DNA of 64,000 bases from Brachybacterium halotolerans (GTDB lineage Bacteria; Actinomycetota; Actinomycetes; Actinomycetales; Dermabacteraceae), in the NCBI RefSeq assembly GCF_016623465.1, contig NZ_JAEDAJ010000012.1:1-64000 (forward strand), read 5' to 3'. Shown piece after piece: positions 24,739-35,404 of the stretch (position 1 is its first letter; the number at the start of each line of letters is the position of its first letter). The position numbers and the translations under genes are program-made. Under the pieces are notes generated by a model. That model did no database searches, had not been told where the DNA came from, and saw only the letters and a program-made list of their open reading frames with translations.

Positions 24739-26146
24739 GGCGGGTCCTTTCGCGGGGCTCGTGCGCCTCGGCACGGGCGGGCGGGTCTGTCGTGGTGGCT
24801 TCGGGGTCTGTGGCGGCCGCGGCCGATGTCCCGTCCCCCGTCGTGGACGACGGGGCCCTCGCAGGGGTGGCCCGCCGGGCGGCGGCCTGCGGGGTGGTGA
24901 GCTGCGGGGTGGTGGGCTCGTCGGCGGAGGCGGCGAGGGCGCGCAGCAGGTCCAGCTGGGGATGGTCGTCGGGGACGGCGAGGACCACATCCCGGTCGAT
25001 GGCCTGGTCGACGCGATGGCGGAACGCCCCGTCGCTGCTGAGCACGGTGAGTCCGTGGGATCCGAGGATCTCACGCACTCGCTCGTAGGGCGCGGTGCGG
25101 CGGTTCAGGGCGAGCGCCATGCCGCCGCCCGTGCGCAGCAGCGCGCGCCATGCGGGCATCGCCTGCTCGAGCAGGTCCAGCGGGGAGCGCTGCCAGCCCT
25201 CGGTCCGTGCGCCGTGCTGGACGCCGTAGGGCAGGTCCGCCACGAGCGCGTCGACCGAGCGGTCCGGGAGCACCTCGGCCAGCCGGGTCGTGTCGCAGGT
25301 CAGCAGGTGGAGCTTCTGGACCTCGCCCGCGCGCTGCGCCCGGCGGTCGGCGGCGAGCTCGAGGTCCCAGCGCGATCCTGCGCCGCGGCCGCCGGCCGGG
25401 GAGCGGAGTCCCAGACGGCCCGAGCTCTGGGTGTGCGGGAGGTGATGCTGCTTGGCCCACGTGGTGAGGAAGGTGCGGTAGGCGTCGATGTCCTTGGCGT
25501 CGATGTCGGCGCCGGTGGGGCTGAGGCCGAGGCGCAGGGCGCGGCTGAGCGTCGTGCCTCGTCCGCACGTGGGGTCGAGCAGTGCGAGATCGCCGCGCAG
25601 CACTCCCCCGCGCCGGCTCGACAGGGCGGCGGCGAGGTTCAGCAGCAGTGCGGTGAACTGCTCGTTCGTCTTCCCCGGGTACCGCAGGGTGGTCTCGAGC
25701 TCGCTGCCGTGGCGCATGACCTCCGGCAGGGGCGTCGGACGCAGCAGCGGGAGGGCGGAGCCGTTCGGTTCCGGGCCGGTCGGATCCGGGCCGGTCGGTT
25801 CCGGGCCGGTCGTATCCGCGCCCGCCGGAGCCGCACCTGCCGGATCAGCGCCTGCCGGGGCGGTCCCAGCACCCGAATCCGACGCCTCGAAGACCGCGAA
25901 GGCCGAGGAGAGCTGCGCGACGAGCGGTCGCAGGGAGTCCCCGGAGGATCCCGGCGTCGTGTCCTGGGGGTCCGTCCGGATCTCGAGGTAGTCGACGCCC
26001 GCGATCTCGCGCTCGCGCACGTCCACCGGCGCACCGAGATGGGCGCCGAGCACCCAGCGGGCCTCGCGGACGGCGAGAGGACCGGCCGACGCGGTGAACA
26101 CGCGGTTCGCCGAGGGGGCGCGCAGCACGAGCAGGCTCTCGGTCAT
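24731..26146 (-). CDS. TRM11-like SAM-dependent methyltransferase
   Basis: This 471-residue protein is probably an RNA methyltransferase. The SAM-binding loop LLDPTCGRGTT and the DLPYG motif (a DPPY-type amino-methylation motif) are those of the THUMP/TRM11 group that methylates guanine N2 in RNA. An alanine/proline/glycine/threonine repeat (TGPxP units, about residues 95-128) is inserted before the catalytic domain, and the C-terminus is a low-complexity tail. It is joined to rbfA and truB, both RNA-maturation genes, which supports a tRNA or rRNA substrate. The exact target base is unknown. A good GGGAGG ribosome binding site precedes the ATG. Confidence 0.8.
   Translation of the reverse strand: MTESLLVLRAPSANRVFTASAGPLAVREARWVLGAHLGAPVDVREREIAGVDYLEIRTDPQDTTPGSSGDSLRPLVAQLSSAFAVFEASDSGAGTAPAGADPAGAAPAGADTTGPEPTGPDPTGPEPNGSALPLLRPTPLPEVMRHGSELETTLRYPGKTNEQFTALLLNLAAALSSRRGGVLRGDLALLDPTCGRGTTLSRALRLGLSPTGADIDAKDIDAYRTFLTTWAKQHHLPHTQSSGRLGLRSPAGGRGAGSRWDLELAADRRAQRAGEVQKLHLLTCDTTRLAEVLPDRSVDALVADLPYGVQHGARTEGWQRSPLDLLEQAMPAWRALLRTGGGMALALNRRTAPYERVREILGSHGLTVLSSDGAFRHRVDQAIDRDVVLAVPDDHPQLDLLRALAASADEPTTPQLTTPQAAARRATPARAPSSTTGDGTSAAAATDPEATTTDPPARAEAHEPRERTRHE
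25766..25825. repeat. 15-bp tandem repeat inside the TRM11-like gene
   Basis: Four units of TCGG(T/A)TCCGGGCCGG start at 25766, 25781, 25796 and 25811; the first three differ at one base and the fourth is degenerate. They encode the repeated TGPEP/TGPDP peptide. Being a multiple of three, copy-number change would not shift the frame. Confidence 0.85.
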
Positions 26147-26232
26147 GGTCTCGGCTCCCTCCCTGTCGGCCTGTGGGGCCCCGGCCGAGCTCGCATCGCC
26201 GGAGCGGGCCCTGCGTCGCCGGGATGCAGGGA

Positions 26233-26271
26233 CGCGTCGGGCGCCCCGGTTCGACCGGGGCGCCCGACGCG
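26233..26271 (-). terminator. hairpin terminator after infB
   Basis: A perfect 18-bp stem (26233-26250 with 26254-26271) with a TCG loop begins six bases downstream of the infB stop. It ends the rimP-nusA-ylxR-infB transcript and separates it from the trm-rbfA-truB unit. Confidence 0.9.
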
Positions 26272-26276
26272 CGCTG

Positions 26277-29213
26277 TCACTTCGAGGTGTTCTCGCGAGG
26301 CTTCTCGCGCATCTCGTAGGTGGTGATCAGGTCATCGGTCTGGAGGTCGTTGAAGCGCCCCAGGTTGATGCCGCACTCGAAGCCCTCGCGGACCTCGGTC
26401 ACGTCGTCCTTGAAGCGACGCAGACCGGCGATCTCGAGTCCTTCGGTGATGACCACGCCACCGCGGGTGATGCGTGCCTTCGCGCCGCGGCGGATCTCGC
26501 CGCTGCGCACGATCGAACCGGCGATGTTGCCGAACTTCGAGGAGCGGAAGATCTCGCGGATCTCCGCCGACCCCGTGTCGACCTCCTCGTACTCGGGCTT
26601 GAGCATGCCCTGCAGGGCCTGCTCGATCTCCTCGATGGCGCGGTAGATCACGGAGTAGTACTTGATCTCCACGCCCTCGCGGTCCGCGTACTCGGCGTTC
26701 TGGCCCTCGGCGCGCACGTTGAAGCCGATGATCACGGCGTCGGAGGCGACGGCGAGGTTGATGTTGTTCATCGTGATCGCGCCGACGCCGCGGTCGATGA
26801 TCCGCAGCTGCACCTGGTCGTCGATCTCGATGCCCAGCAGAGCCTCCTCGAGCGCCTCGACGGAGCCCGCCGCATCGCCCTTGAGGATGAGGTTGAGGGT
26901 CTCGACCTTGCCCTCGGCCATCGACTTGGTGATGTCCTCGAGGCTGATCCGCTTGCGGGCCTTCGACAGCGCGGCGGCACGCTTGGCGGCCTCGCGCTTC
27001 TCGGCGATCTGACGGGCGGTGCGCTCGTCGGCCGCGACCAGGAAGGAGTCGCCGGCGCCGGGCACGGAGGTCAGACCGAGCACCTGCACCGGGCGGGACG
27101 GGCCCGCCTCCTCGACGTTCTGGCCGTGCTCGTCGAGCATCGCTCGCACGCGGCCGTGGCCGGTCCCGCAGACGATCGCGTCGCCCACGTGGAGCGTGCC
27201 CTGCTGCACGAGGACCGTGGCCACCGGGCCGCGACCGCGGTCCAGGTTGGCCTCGATCGCGATGCCGCGGGCCTGCTTGTCCGGGTTGGCGCGCAGATCC
27301 AGGGCGGCGTCCGCGGTGAGCAGGACGGCGTCCAGGAGCTTGTCGATGTTCTGCCCCTCGCGGGCGGAGACGTCGACGAACATGGTGTCACCGCCGTACT
27401 CCTCGGCGATCAGGTTGTACTCGGTCAGCTGCTGACGGACCTTGTCCGGATTCGCGTCCGGCTTGTCGATCTTGTTCACCGCGACCACAATCGGCACGTC
27501 GGCCGCCTGGGCGTGGTTGAGCGCCTCGATCGTCTGCGGCATCACGCCGTCATCGGCCGCGACCACGAGGATCGCGATGTCGGTGACGTCGGCGCCGCGG
27601 GCACGCATGGCCGTGAAGGCCTCGTGACCCGGGGTGTCGATGAAGGTGATCGCGCGGTCCTCGGGACCGTCCTCGCTCTCGTGCTCCACCTCGACCTGGT
27701 AGGCGCCGATGTGCTGGGTGATCCCGCCGGCCTCGCCTGCCTGGACCTTCGCGTTGCGGATCGAGTCCAGCAGGCGGGTCTTGCCGTGGTCGACGTGACC
27801 CATGACGGTGACCACGGGCGAGCGGGGCAGACGATCCTCGTCGTCCTCCTCGGCGAGCTCGGCATCGAGATCGATGTCGAACTGCTCGAGCAGCTCGCGC
27901 TCCTCGTCCTCCGGGGAGACGATCTCGATCTTGTAGCCGAGCTCCTCCCCCAGCAGGTGGAAGGTGTCCTCGTCGAGGGACTGGGTGGCAGTGGCCATCT
28001 CGCCCATCGCGAAGAGCACGGTGATCAGCGACGCGGGGTTCACCTCGATGCGGTCGGCGAAGTCGCTGAGCGACGCGCCGCGGCGCAGCCGGATGGTCGT
28101 GCCGTTCCCGCGAGGGATCGACACGCCGCCCGGTGCGGGCGCCTGCATCTGCTCGAACTCCTGGCGCTTCGCGCGCTTCGACTTGCGCGAGCGCGCGGGC
28201 TTGCCACCGCGGCCGAAGGCGCCCTGGGTGGCGCCGCGTCCGCCGCGGCCGCGGGGACCGCCGAAGCCGCTGCGGGGACCGCCGCCACCACCGGGACCGC
28301 CGCCGGGGCCGCCGCCGCTGCGGGGACCGCCGCCACGGCCGCCGCGACCGCCGCCGCCCGGCTTCTGGGCGTCGGCGAGGCCGCCGTGGGAGTGCTGGCG
28401 CATGATGCCCGGGGTGGGCATGCCGGGACGGGGAGCGCCCGAGCGTGCGCCGCCCTCACGGGGCGGACGCGAGCCCTGGTCTCCGCCGGAGCCGGAGCCG
28501 GCGCCGCCACGACCCTGCGGGCGCGGCCCACCGGGACGGGGCATGCCCTGCGCGGTTGCGAAGGGGTTGTTGCCGGGGCGCGGGCCGCCGGGGCGGTTGC
28601 CGCCGCCGTCGCGCTGCGGGCGCGGACGGCCGGGACGCGGCATCCCCTGGGAGGTCGCGAACGGGTTGTTGCCGGGGCGGGCGCCGCCGGGCTTGGGAGC
28701 CGCGCCGGGGCGCGGGGCGGCCGAGCCGGACGACTCCTTGCCGTCCGTGTCGTCCGCATGGGACTGCTCGCTCTGCGCAGCGCTCTCGGCGGCGTCCTCC
28801 TGCTTCGCCGCGGCGGTGCGGGGCGTGGGCGCGGAGGGCTTGGAGGGAGTGCTCGAGGGCTTCGCCGCGGGCGCCTCGGCGCTCTCCGGCTTCTCCTGCG
28901 AGGGCGCCGGCGCGGGCTTCTCGGCGGGGGCCGAGGGGGCGGGCGCGGCGGCATCGTCCTTGGCGGGCGCCTTCGGGGAGGCGCCGGGCTTGGCGGGAGC
29001 CGGCTTGGCGGCTCCGGGCTTCGCAGCGGGCTTCTTCTTCTCGCTGCCGGCCTCGGAGGCCGGGAACGCCTCGCGCAGCCTGCGCGCGACGGGTGCTTCG
29101 ATGGTCGAGGAGGCGGAACGGACGAATTCGCCCATGTCCTGCAGCTTCTGCAGAACGACCTTGCTCGGCTGTCCGAGCTCCTTGGCGAGCTCGTGGACGC
29201 GGACCTTAGCCAC
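26277..29213 (-). CDS. infB: translation initiation factor IF-2
   Basis: IF-2, 978 residues, is the GTPase that brings initiator tRNA to the ribosome. The conserved N-terminal IF2_N segment ([20 protein letters not shown]) is followed by about 330 residues of Pro/Ala/Gly-rich sequence with a duplicated [16 protein letters not shown] unit. The G domain has GHVDHGKT near residue 470, DTPGHEAF and NKIDKPD, then the beta-barrel and fMet-tRNA-binding C2 domain. The start is GTG at 29213 after AGGAGAA. It is the last gene of the rimP-nusA-ylxR-infB operon and ends at a strong hairpin. Confidence 0.97.
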   Translation of the reverse strand: MAKVRVHELAKELGQPSKVVLQKLQDMGEFVRSASSTIEAPVARRLREAFPASEAGSEKKKPAAKPGAAKPAPAKPGASPKAPAKDDAAAPAPSAPAEKPAPAPSQEKPESAEAPAAKPSSTPSKPSAPTPRTAAAKQEDAAESAAQSEQSHADDTDGKESSGSAAPRPGAAPKPGGARPGNNPFATSQGMPRPGRPRPQRDGGGNRPGGPRPGNNPFATAQGMPRPGGPRPQGRGGAGSGSGGDQGSRPPREGGARSGAPRPGMPTPGIMRQHSHGGLADAQKPGGGGRGGRGGGPRSGGGPGGGPGGGGGPRSGFGGPRGRGGRGATQGAFGRGGKPARSRKSKRAKRQEFEQMQAPAPGGVSIPRGNGTTIRLRRGASLSDFADRIEVNPASLITVLFAMGEMATATQSLDEDTFHLLGEELGYKIEIVSPEDEERELLEQFDIDLDAELAEEDDEDRLPRSPVVTVMGHVDHGKTRLLDSIRNAKVQAGEAGGITQHIGAYQVEVEHESEDGPEDRAITFIDTPGHEAFTAMRARGADVTDIAILVVAADDGVMPQTIEALNHAQAADVPIVVAVNKIDKPDANPDKVRQQLTEYNLIAEEYGGDTMFVDVSAREGQNIDKLLDAVLLTADAALDLRANPDKQARGIAIEANLDRGRGPVATVLVQQGTLHVGDAIVCGTGHGRVRAMLDEHGQNVEEAGPSRPVQVLGLTSVPGAGDSFLVAADERTARQIAEKREAAKRAAALSKARKRISLEDITKSMAEGKVETLNLILKGDAAGSVEALEEALLGIEIDDQVQLRIIDRGVGAITMNNINLAVASDAVIIGFNVRAEGQNAEYADREGVEIKYYSVIYRAIEEIEQALQGMLKPEYEEVDTGSAEIREIFRSSKFGNIAGSIVRSGEIRRGAKARITRGGVVITEGLEIAGLRRFKDDVTEVREGFECGINLGRFNDLQTDDLITTYEMREKPRENTSK

Positions 29214-29309
29214 AATTCTCCTGTCTCGGTCCGGCCGACAGAAGGGCGCGGACCATTAGTTCCTGTGGGTGCTCATGACCGAGTACTCATCGGATGTCCA
29301 TTGGTTCTT

Positions 29310-29618
29310 CTACCTGTTCCCCTGGAAGGCGAGTGGGTAAGAGGCCTCGAGATCCCGGGCGAGGAGCCCGGTGTCGACCGCGCCGCGGAAGGACCGGGCG
29401 AAGCCGCCCCGCTTCAGGGCGAGGTCGAGGCATGATGCGTCGGCGTGGAGCCACGCTCCCCGACCCGGCGCGGATCCGGAGGGATCCGCACGCACGCGGG
29501 GCGCGACCCCCTCGGGGGTCTGCTCCATGACGAGGCGCACCAGCTGGTCGCGAGGGGCCACCGTGCGGCAGCCCACGCACGTGCGCTCGGGCCGATGGCT
29601 CGTGGAACGGTTCTCCAC
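29310..29618 (-). CDS. ylxR: YlxR family RNA-binding protein (DUF448)
   Basis: This 102-residue protein belongs to the YlxR/DUF448 family of small nucleic-acid-binding proteins always found between nusA and infB; in Bacillus it affects RNase P and transcription. The signature RTCVGCR near the N-terminus and GRGAWLH in the middle are intact. The frame is open up to GTG 29642, but GTG 29618 is chosen because CCGGAGGCC lies five bases before it, a far better ribosome binding site. The stop is TAG, rare in this window. Confidence 0.9.
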   Translation of the reverse strand: MENRSTSHRPERTCVGCRTVAPRDQLVRLVMEQTPEGVAPRVRADPSGSAPGRGAWLHADASCLDLALKRGGFARSFRGAVDTGLLARDLEASYPLAFQGNR

Positions 29619-29697
29619 AGGGCCTCCGGTTCGCGCGCACACAGCCTGACCAGTGTAGCCGACCTGCTCGCGGAGCCCGGCATCCGCGAGGCGTGCG

Positions 29698-30840
29698 TTA
29701 CAGCTGCGAGGATTCCTCGCCCGGCGCGGGCTCGGCGGTGGACTCCTCGGCGGCAGCGGGGGCGTCCGACGCGACGGGGGCCGACCGCGCCTCGCCCGAC
29801 GGGGCCGTGGTCGACGGCGCCTGCTCCGACGGGGCCTCGTCCGACGGGGCGGCCTGCGCGACGACGGGCTGCTCCGGGGCGGCGTCCGAGCGGATGTCGA
29901 TCTTCCAGCCCGTGAGCTTCGCGGCGAGACGGGCGTTCTGCCCCTCCTTGCCGATGGCCAGGGAGAACTGGCCGTCGGGCACGATCGCGCGGACGGCGCG
30001 GCCCACCTCGTCGGTCACGGCGACCGAGGTGACGCGCGCCGGCGAGAGCGCATGGGCGACGAAGACGGTGGGGTCCTCGTCGAAGTCGACGATGTCGATC
30101 TTCTCGCCGTTCAGCTCGTTCATCACCGAGCGGACGCGCGCGCCCATCGGGCCGATGCACGCGCCCTTGGGGTTCACCCCGGGCACGGTCGCGCGCACAG
30201 CCATCTTGGTGCGGTGGCCCGCCTCGCGGGCGAGCCCCACGATCTCGACGGTGCCGTCGGCGACCTCCGGGACCTCGAGCGCGAAAAGGCGGCGCACGAA
30301 GTTCGGGTGCGAGCGCGAGAGCGTGATCTGCGGCCCCTTGGGACCGCGGCGGGTCTCCACGACGTAGGAGCGGATGCGGCGGCCGTGCGAGTAGTCCTCG
30401 CCGGGCACGCGCTCGTGCGGGGGCAGCACGGCCTCGACGGTGCCGAGGTCGACCATCACCATGCGCGGGTCGCGGCCCTGCTGGATGATCCCCGAGACGA
30501 TGTCCTCGGTGCGGTCGGCGTACTCGCCCAGCACCGCGTCGTCCTCGAGCTGGCGGATGCGCTGGAAGATCACCTGGCGCGCGGTCGAGGCGGCGACCCG
30601 GCCGAAGTTCTCCGGGGTGTCGTCCCACTCCTCGACGAGCTCGCCGTCGGCATCGCGCTCGCGGGCGAGCACGGCGACGGCGCCGGTGCGCTCGTCGATC
30701 GTGACCTCGGAGTCCTTCACCGGGTGGTCGGTGTGCAGGTAGGCGGCGTGCAGCGCCTGGCGGATCGCGTCCAGGAGCACGTCCACGGGGATCTCCCGCT
30801 CGCGCTCCAGGGCCCGCAGGGCTCCCATGTCGATGTCCAT
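29698..30840 (-). CDS. nusA: transcription termination/antitermination factor NusA
   Basis: NusA, 380 residues, binds RNA polymerase and nascent RNA, promotes pausing and takes part in rRNA antitermination. The N-terminal polymerase-binding domain, an S1 domain, and two KH domains ([20 protein letters not shown] and [21 protein letters not shown] in parts) are present. The acidic repeats of proteobacterial NusA are absent, as in other actinobacteria; instead a Ser/Ala/Pro-rich tail of about 50 residues with AP-S repeats ends the protein. It starts at ATG 30840, one base after rimP. Confidence 0.96.
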   Translation of the reverse strand: MDIDMGALRALEREREIPVDVLLDAIRQALHAAYLHTDHPVKDSEVTIDERTGAVAVLARERDADGELVEEWDDTPENFGRVAASTARQVIFQRIRQLEDDAVLGEYADRTEDIVSGIIQQGRDPRMVMVDLGTVEAVLPPHERVPGEDYSHGRRIRSYVVETRRGPKGPQITLSRSHPNFVRRLFALEVPEVADGTVEIVGLAREAGHRTKMAVRATVPGVNPKGACIGPMGARVRSVMNELNGEKIDIVDFDEDPTVFVAHALSPARVTSVAVTDEVGRAVRAIVPDGQFSLAIGKEGQNARLAAKLTGWKIDIRSDAAPEQPVVAQAAPSDEAPSEQAPSTTAPSGEARSAPVASDAPAAAEESTAEPAPGEESSQL

Positions 30841-30841
30841 G

Positions 30842-31513
30842 TCAGCGCTCCGAATCGTCAGCGGCGGATGAGGGGCGGGTGGTGCCGTCCTCGGGGGCGG
30901 CGGGGTCGGTCTGCCCGGCGGGCACGGCCGCGGCGGCGCGGGCGGCGAGCTCGTCCAGCTGCGCCTGGTCCGGCGGCGGGGTGAACTCGACCTCGACGCG
31001 TGCCGAGACGACGTCCGAGAGGGGCACGGCGAGGAACTCGGGAGTTCCCGCCGGGAGCTTGCGGGGGCGTCCGCGGTCGTCGACGCCGGGCTCGGGATGC
31101 AGCGTGAGCGTCCCGTCCTCGGCCACGGCGAGCAGCCGGGCGCGCAGGCTCGTCTCGCCCGCACCGGCGGCGCCCGCCAGCGTGGTCGTGAGCAGGCGGC
31201 CGCGGGAGCGGCGGAAGTGGCGGGGCTGCGTGAGCGTGCGCTCGGCGCCGGGGGTGGTGACCTCGAGCAGGCTCGGACCGGGGCCGAGGATCGACTCGTC
31301 CTCGTCCAACAGCTCGGAGATCTCGCGGGACGCCTCCGCGACCGCGTCGAGGTCCGCGCTCCCCGTGCGGTCCTCGGGCAGATCGACGACGAGCGTGACC
31401 TCGGTGGTGCCCTGGCGCTCGTGGACGGCGGCGTCCTCGAGCACGAGATCGTGGCGGGAGAGGATCTGCGATGCGGCGTCCTCGACGCGTCCGACGGTCT
31501 GCTCGGAGGTCAT
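30842..31513 (-). CDS. rimP: ribosome maturation factor RimP
   Basis: RimP, 223 residues, helps 30S assembly. The N-terminal domain has the [21 protein letters not shown] strand pattern, and [21 protein letters not shown], in part, carries the conserved LEVSSPG-like motif. The C-terminal SH3-like domain is followed by a long acidic and proline-rich tail not found in short homologues. The ATG at 31513 has an AGAGGTGGGAG ribosome binding site. It is the first gene of the rimP-nusA-ylxR-infB operon, and its promoter lies in the divergent region shared with the lipoprotein gene. Confidence 0.93.
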   Translation of the reverse strand: MTSEQTVGRVEDAASQILSRHDLVLEDAAVHERQGTTEVTLVVDLPEDRTGSADLDAVAEASREISELLDEDESILGPGPSLLEVTTPGAERTLTQPRHFRRSRGRLLTTTLAGAAGAGETSLRARLLAVAEDGTLTLHPEPGVDDRGRPRKLPAGTPEFLAVPLSDVVSARVEVEFTPPPDQAQLDELAARAAAAVPAGQTDPAAPEDGTTRPSSAADDSER

Positions 31514-31732
31514 GGCTCCCACCTCTTCTCCTGTGTTCTGCTGTGCGTCCTGCGGGGACACCACTCTAGTCCGCGCACGCGGGTCTCGCCCGCGTGCGCG
31601 GCCCCGGACCGCGCGCACGTGGCGAGGCGCACGCCCGAGAGGCAGGGCGCTCACGGGGAGGTCGGGCGGCCATGACGGCGCCGCACGATCGCGGCGGCGT
31701 CGCACGATGGCGGTGGAGCCGCGCGGTGATGG

Positions 31733-31738
31733 CAGAAT
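31733..31738 (+). promoter_or_regulatory. candidate -10 element of the DUF4439 gene (leaderless start)
   Basis: CAGAAT ends seven bases before the ATG at 31746 and no Shine-Dalgarno sequence is present. The same hexamer serves as the -10 of the rplS promoter in this window. A TGGCGG at 31708-31713 could be the -35, with a long spacer of 19 bases. Confidence 0.5.
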
Positions 31739-31745
31739 CGGGCTC

Positions 31746-32819
31746 ATGCGTGCCGAGCTCCCCCACCCCGGGCCCCGCCGTCGTGCGGTCCTGCTGGGCG
31801 GGCTCTCGCTCGGCGCGCTCGCCCTGTCCGGCTGCGACGGCGTGAGGATCGGCCAGCCCGCCGTGTACACCCCGCCGCCGGAGGGCATCGACGACCTCTA
31901 CCGCCGCGACCTGCTGGCCCTGCTCGAGACGGGCCTCGGCGCGCAGATCGAGGCCGACGAGCGCTCGCGCGGCCTGGTCACCGGGGTGCAGGAGGCGCTC
32001 GGCCGACAGCGCGAGGCCATGCTCACCGGAGCCGAGGCGGAGGACGAGAGCTCCGCGTCGAGCGACGGCGGCGGCAGCGGCGACTCGGGCGGCAGCGGCG
32101 GCACCGGCAGCAGCGATGGCGGCGGCACGGGGAACGGCGGTGGCGGCGATGCCGCGCCGACCGACCTGCAGGGGCTCTCGGACCTGCTCGTGGCGATCCG
32201 CGACCTCACCACCGACGCGGCCCGGCAGGTCTCCGGCTCCCTCGCGCGCCCCATGCTCGCCACCGGCGTCTTCTCGGCCTGGGCGGCGCAGAGGCTCGCC
32301 CGGATCGGCGGCACCAAGGCACCCACCCGTCCCCCGTCGGCCGAGAAGATCGTGCCCACGCGCGACGTGCCGGAGTCCGACCCGCCGTCGATCGGTGCGG
32401 AGGTCGACTACCACTCCTCGCTCGAGCGGGCGCAGGAGGACGAGTGGTACGCGGGCTACGTGCGCGAGGTGCTCGCGGCCTCCGCGAGCGGGACGCAGCG
32501 CTCGGCCCTCATCGCCCAGAGCGATGCCGACCGCGAGCGCGCCGAGCAGCTCGGCGCCTTCGCCCGCGAGGACGGTGCGAAGGAGGTGCTGCGCGCGGCC
32601 GTGTACCCGCTGCCGGGCGGCGGCGTCACGCAGGAGCTGCGGAAGGACGAGCCCGAGGCGCTCGCCCTCACCCTCGTCGAGGACCACGTGATCCTCACCG
32701 GCGCCGCGCCCTTCGAGCGCCGGTCGCTGTCGATCGCGGCCGCCCTGGACCAGGCGGTGCTGCTGGCGTCCCTGCGCTCCTCCCTGTCGGCGCTGCCGAC
32801 CCTCGACCCGGAGGGCTGA
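31746..32819 (+). CDS. DUF4439 ferritin-like lipoprotein
   Basis: This 357-residue protein is exported and lipid-anchored: a basic PRRRAV stretch precedes a hydrophobic segment ending in the lipobox LALSGC, so Cys about 30 is the likely acylated residue. The mature part carries a Gly/Ser-rich linker (about residues 102-135) and then the DUF4439 region, a ferritin-like helical bundle with RRDLLALLETGLGAQI and HSSLERAQEDEW segments. Actinobacterial genomes often keep it beside rimP or proS; no function is established. It is transcribed away from rimP and ends at a bidirectional terminator facing proS. Confidence 0.8.
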   Translation: MRAELPHPGPRRRAVLLGGLSLGALALSGCDGVRIGQPAVYTPPPEGIDDLYRRDLLALLETGLGAQIEADERSRGLVTGVQEALGRQREAMLTGAEAEDESSASSDGGGSGDSGGSGGTGSSDGGGTGNGGGGDAAPTDLQGLSDLLVAIRDLTTDAARQVSGSLARPMLATGVFSAWAAQRLARIGGTKAPTRPPSAEKIVPTRDVPESDPPSIGAEVDYHSSLERAQEDEWYAGYVREVLAASASGTQRSALIAQSDADRERAEQLGAFAREDGAKEVLRAAVYPLPGGGVTQELRKDEPEALALTLVEDHVILTGAAPFERRSLSIAAALDQAVLLASLRSSLSALPTLDPEG

Positions 32820-32879
32820 GCACGGGCGTCCGCGTTCCGCGGCGTCCGGCTCCCGCGGCGTCGGCTCCCCGACGAGCGG

Positions 32880-32912
32880 ACGCCCCGTCCCTCGCGGTGA
32901 GGGACGGGGCGT
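32880..32912. terminator. bidirectional terminator between the DUF4439 gene and proS
   Basis: ACGCCCCGTCCCTC (32880-32893) pairs perfectly with 32899-32912 around a GCGGT loop. It lies between two convergent genes and can serve both. Confidence 0.88.
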
Positions 32913-32935
32913 CGGGTCGAGGGATCGCGCGCGGT

Positions 32936-34717
32936 TCAGGCGCGGACGGCGCGGACCACGAGGTCCACGACCTCCTGCGGGGAGACCTCGGCGACCTCGC
33001 CGCTCGCACGATCGCGGATCTCGACCTTGCCCTCGGCGAGACCGCGGCCGACGACGACCGTGGTGGGCAGGCCCAGCAGCTCGGAGTCCTTGAACTTCAC
33101 GCCCGGGGAGACCTTCGGGCGATCGTCGTAGAGCACCTCGAGGCCCTGGGCCTCGAGCTCCCGCGCGATCCGCTCGGCCTCGTCGAAGACGCTCTGGTCC
33201 TTGCCCGTCGCGAGCACGTGGACGTCGGCCGGGGCGACAGCGCGCGGCCAGGTCAGACCCTTCTCGTCGTGGTGCAGCTCGGCGATCGCGGCGACCGCGC
33301 GCGTGACGCCGATGCCGTAGGAGCCCATGGTCACCACGGCGGACTTGCCGTTCTCGTCGAGCACGCGCAGGTCGAGCGCCTCGGCGTACTTCCGCCCCAG
33401 CTGGAAGATGTGCCCCATCTCCATGCCGCGGGTCAGGCGCATCGGGCCCGAGCCGTCGGGCGCGGGGTCGCCGTCGCGGACCTCAGCGGCCTCGATCGTG
33501 CCGTCGGCGGTGAAGTCGCGGCCGAACACGAGGTCGTAGACGTGCTTGTCCTTCGCGCCGGCCCCGGCGACCCAGCGGGTGCCCGGGACGACCCGGGGGT
33601 CGACGACGTAGCGGATCTTGGACGGCGCCTCGAGGCCCAGGCCCTCGGGGCCGATGTAGCCCTTCTGGAGCACGGGGTGCTCGGCGAAGTCCTCCTCGGT
33701 GAAGGCCGTCGCGATCGCGGGGGCCACGGCCACCTCGAGGCGCTTGTCGTCGACCTCACGGTCTCCGGGCAGGGCGATCACGAGCGGCTCCGTGGTGCCG
33801 TCGGGGTGGGTGAGTAGGTAGACAAGGTGCTTGAGCATCTCGTAGCGGGTCCACTCCCCCGACTCCGCGACGTACCCCTGGCCGGGGAAGGCCTCGTTGG
33901 AGAAGTCGGTGAGCTTCGCGATGGTCGAGGCGCCCGGGGTGTCCTCGACATGCGCGGCGGGCAGCTGCGCGATCCGGTCCGCGGCGAGCGCCTCGGGGAC
34001 GACGGTCGTGACGGCCTCCACGTTCGCGGCGTAGCCGCCGTCGGAGACCACGAAGGTGTCCTCGCCGATCGGCGTGGGGTGCAGGAACTCCTCCGAGCGC
34101 GAGCCGCCCATCGCGCCCGCGTCGGCCTGGCAGATGACGGTGGGCAGGCCCAGGCGCTCGAAGGTGCGCTGGTAGGCGCCGCGCTGTTTGAAGTAGGAGG
34201 CGTCCAGGCCGGCGTCGTCGATGTCGAAGGAGTAGGCGTCCTTCATGATGAACTCGCGCACGCGCAGCAGGCCGGCGCGCGGACGCGCCTCGTCGCGGTA
34301 CTTGGTCTGGATCTGGTACAGCATGACCGGGAGGTCCTTGTACGAGTTGAACAGATCCTTCACCGCGAGGGTGAACATCTCCTCGTGGGTGGGTGCGAGC
34401 AGGTAGTCGGCCTGCTTGCGGTCCTGCAGGCGGAACAGGGTGGGGCCGTACTCCTCCCAGCGGCCGGTCGCCTCGTAGGGCTCGCGGGGCTGCAGCGCGG
34501 AGAACAGCAGCTCGTTGCCGCCGATCGCGTCCTGCTCCTCGCGCACGATCTGCTCGACCTTCCGCATCACCCGCAGGCCCAGCGGCAGCCAGGTGTACAC
34601 GCCCGGCGCGCTGCGGCGGATGTACCCGGCGCGCACGAGCAGCTTGTGGCTCGCGACCTCGGCGTCCGACGGGTCCTCGCGCAGGGTGCGGACGAACGAG
34701 GAGGACATGCGGATCAT
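32936..34717 (-). CDS. proS: prolyl-tRNA synthetase
   Basis: ProS, 593 residues, charges tRNA-Pro. It is the bacterial type with an editing (YbaK-like) insertion: class II motif 1 is in [23 protein letters not shown] (in part), motif 2 in the [19 protein letters not shown] region, and motif 3 in [16 protein letters not shown]. The insertion lies between motifs 2 and 3 (about residues 230-400). A C-terminal anticodon-binding domain follows. The start at 34717 gives MIRMSSSF; a second ATG nine bases on (34708) is also possible. Confidence 0.97.
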   Translation of the reverse strand: MIRMSSSFVRTLREDPSDAEVASHKLLVRAGYIRRSAPGVYTWLPLGLRVMRKVEQIVREEQDAIGGNELLFSALQPREPYEATGRWEEYGPTLFRLQDRKQADYLLAPTHEEMFTLAVKDLFNSYKDLPVMLYQIQTKYRDEARPRAGLLRVREFIMKDAYSFDIDDAGLDASYFKQRGAYQRTFERLGLPTVICQADAGAMGGSRSEEFLHPTPIGEDTFVVSDGGYAANVEAVTTVVPEALAADRIAQLPAAHVEDTPGASTIAKLTDFSNEAFPGQGYVAESGEWTRYEMLKHLVYLLTHPDGTTEPLVIALPGDREVDDKRLEVAVAPAIATAFTEEDFAEHPVLQKGYIGPEGLGLEAPSKIRYVVDPRVVPGTRWVAGAGAKDKHVYDLVFGRDFTADGTIEAAEVRDGDPAPDGSGPMRLTRGMEMGHIFQLGRKYAEALDLRVLDENGKSAVVTMGSYGIGVTRAVAAIAELHHDEKGLTWPRAVAPADVHVLATGKDQSVFDEAERIARELEAQGLEVLYDDRPKVSPGVKFKDSELLGLPTTVVVGRGLAEGKVEIRDRASGEVAEVSPQEVVDLVVRAVRA

Positions 34718-34828
34718 GGAGGGCCTTTCGAACGGAGGTGTGGGCGCCCCACGACGGCGGGAGGAGCCCCCACCATGGTAGAGGAGACGCGCCCGTGCCA
34801 CGTGCAGGTGCGCCGCCCGGCGGCCCGC

Positions 34829-35209
<381 letters not shown>

Positions 35210-35328
35210 TCATCGCATCGGCCCCCGGGGTGGCCCTCGGGGCCCGGCCTACGACCTGGGGTGGAATCAGGGCGATGGACGGCGCGACCTGCGGAGGGGC
35301 GCAGGGGCGGACGTCGTCGCGCATCGGG

Positions 35329-35372
35329 TTGACACGGCGCACCGGCGCCCCCGTACCATCGAGTAATCGATT
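35329..35372 (+). promoter_or_regulatory. promoter and candidate operator of the sugar ABC operon
   Basis: TTGACA (35329-35334) is a perfect -35; TACCAT (35354-35359) at 19 bases could be the -10. Overlapping the start-site area is ATCGA-GTAA-TCGAT (35358-35371), and within it the palindrome AATCGATT (35365-35372) resembles the CG-centred operators of LacI-family repressors. No LacI gene lies nearby, so the regulator would be encoded elsewhere. Confidence 0.55.
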
Positions 35373-35404
35373 TCCGACGACGATGTCCGGACGGTGCGTG
35401 TGCG

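Noticed and set aside
26094-29435. A 1113-codon plus-strand open frame opposite infB
   Set aside because: It is the mirror of IF-2; the predicted product is repetitive and has no domain.
29619-29642. Start of YlxR at GTG 29642
   Set aside because: The ribosome binding site at 29642 is poor, whereas GTG 29618 has a well-spaced GGAGG; the extra residues are not conserved-looking.
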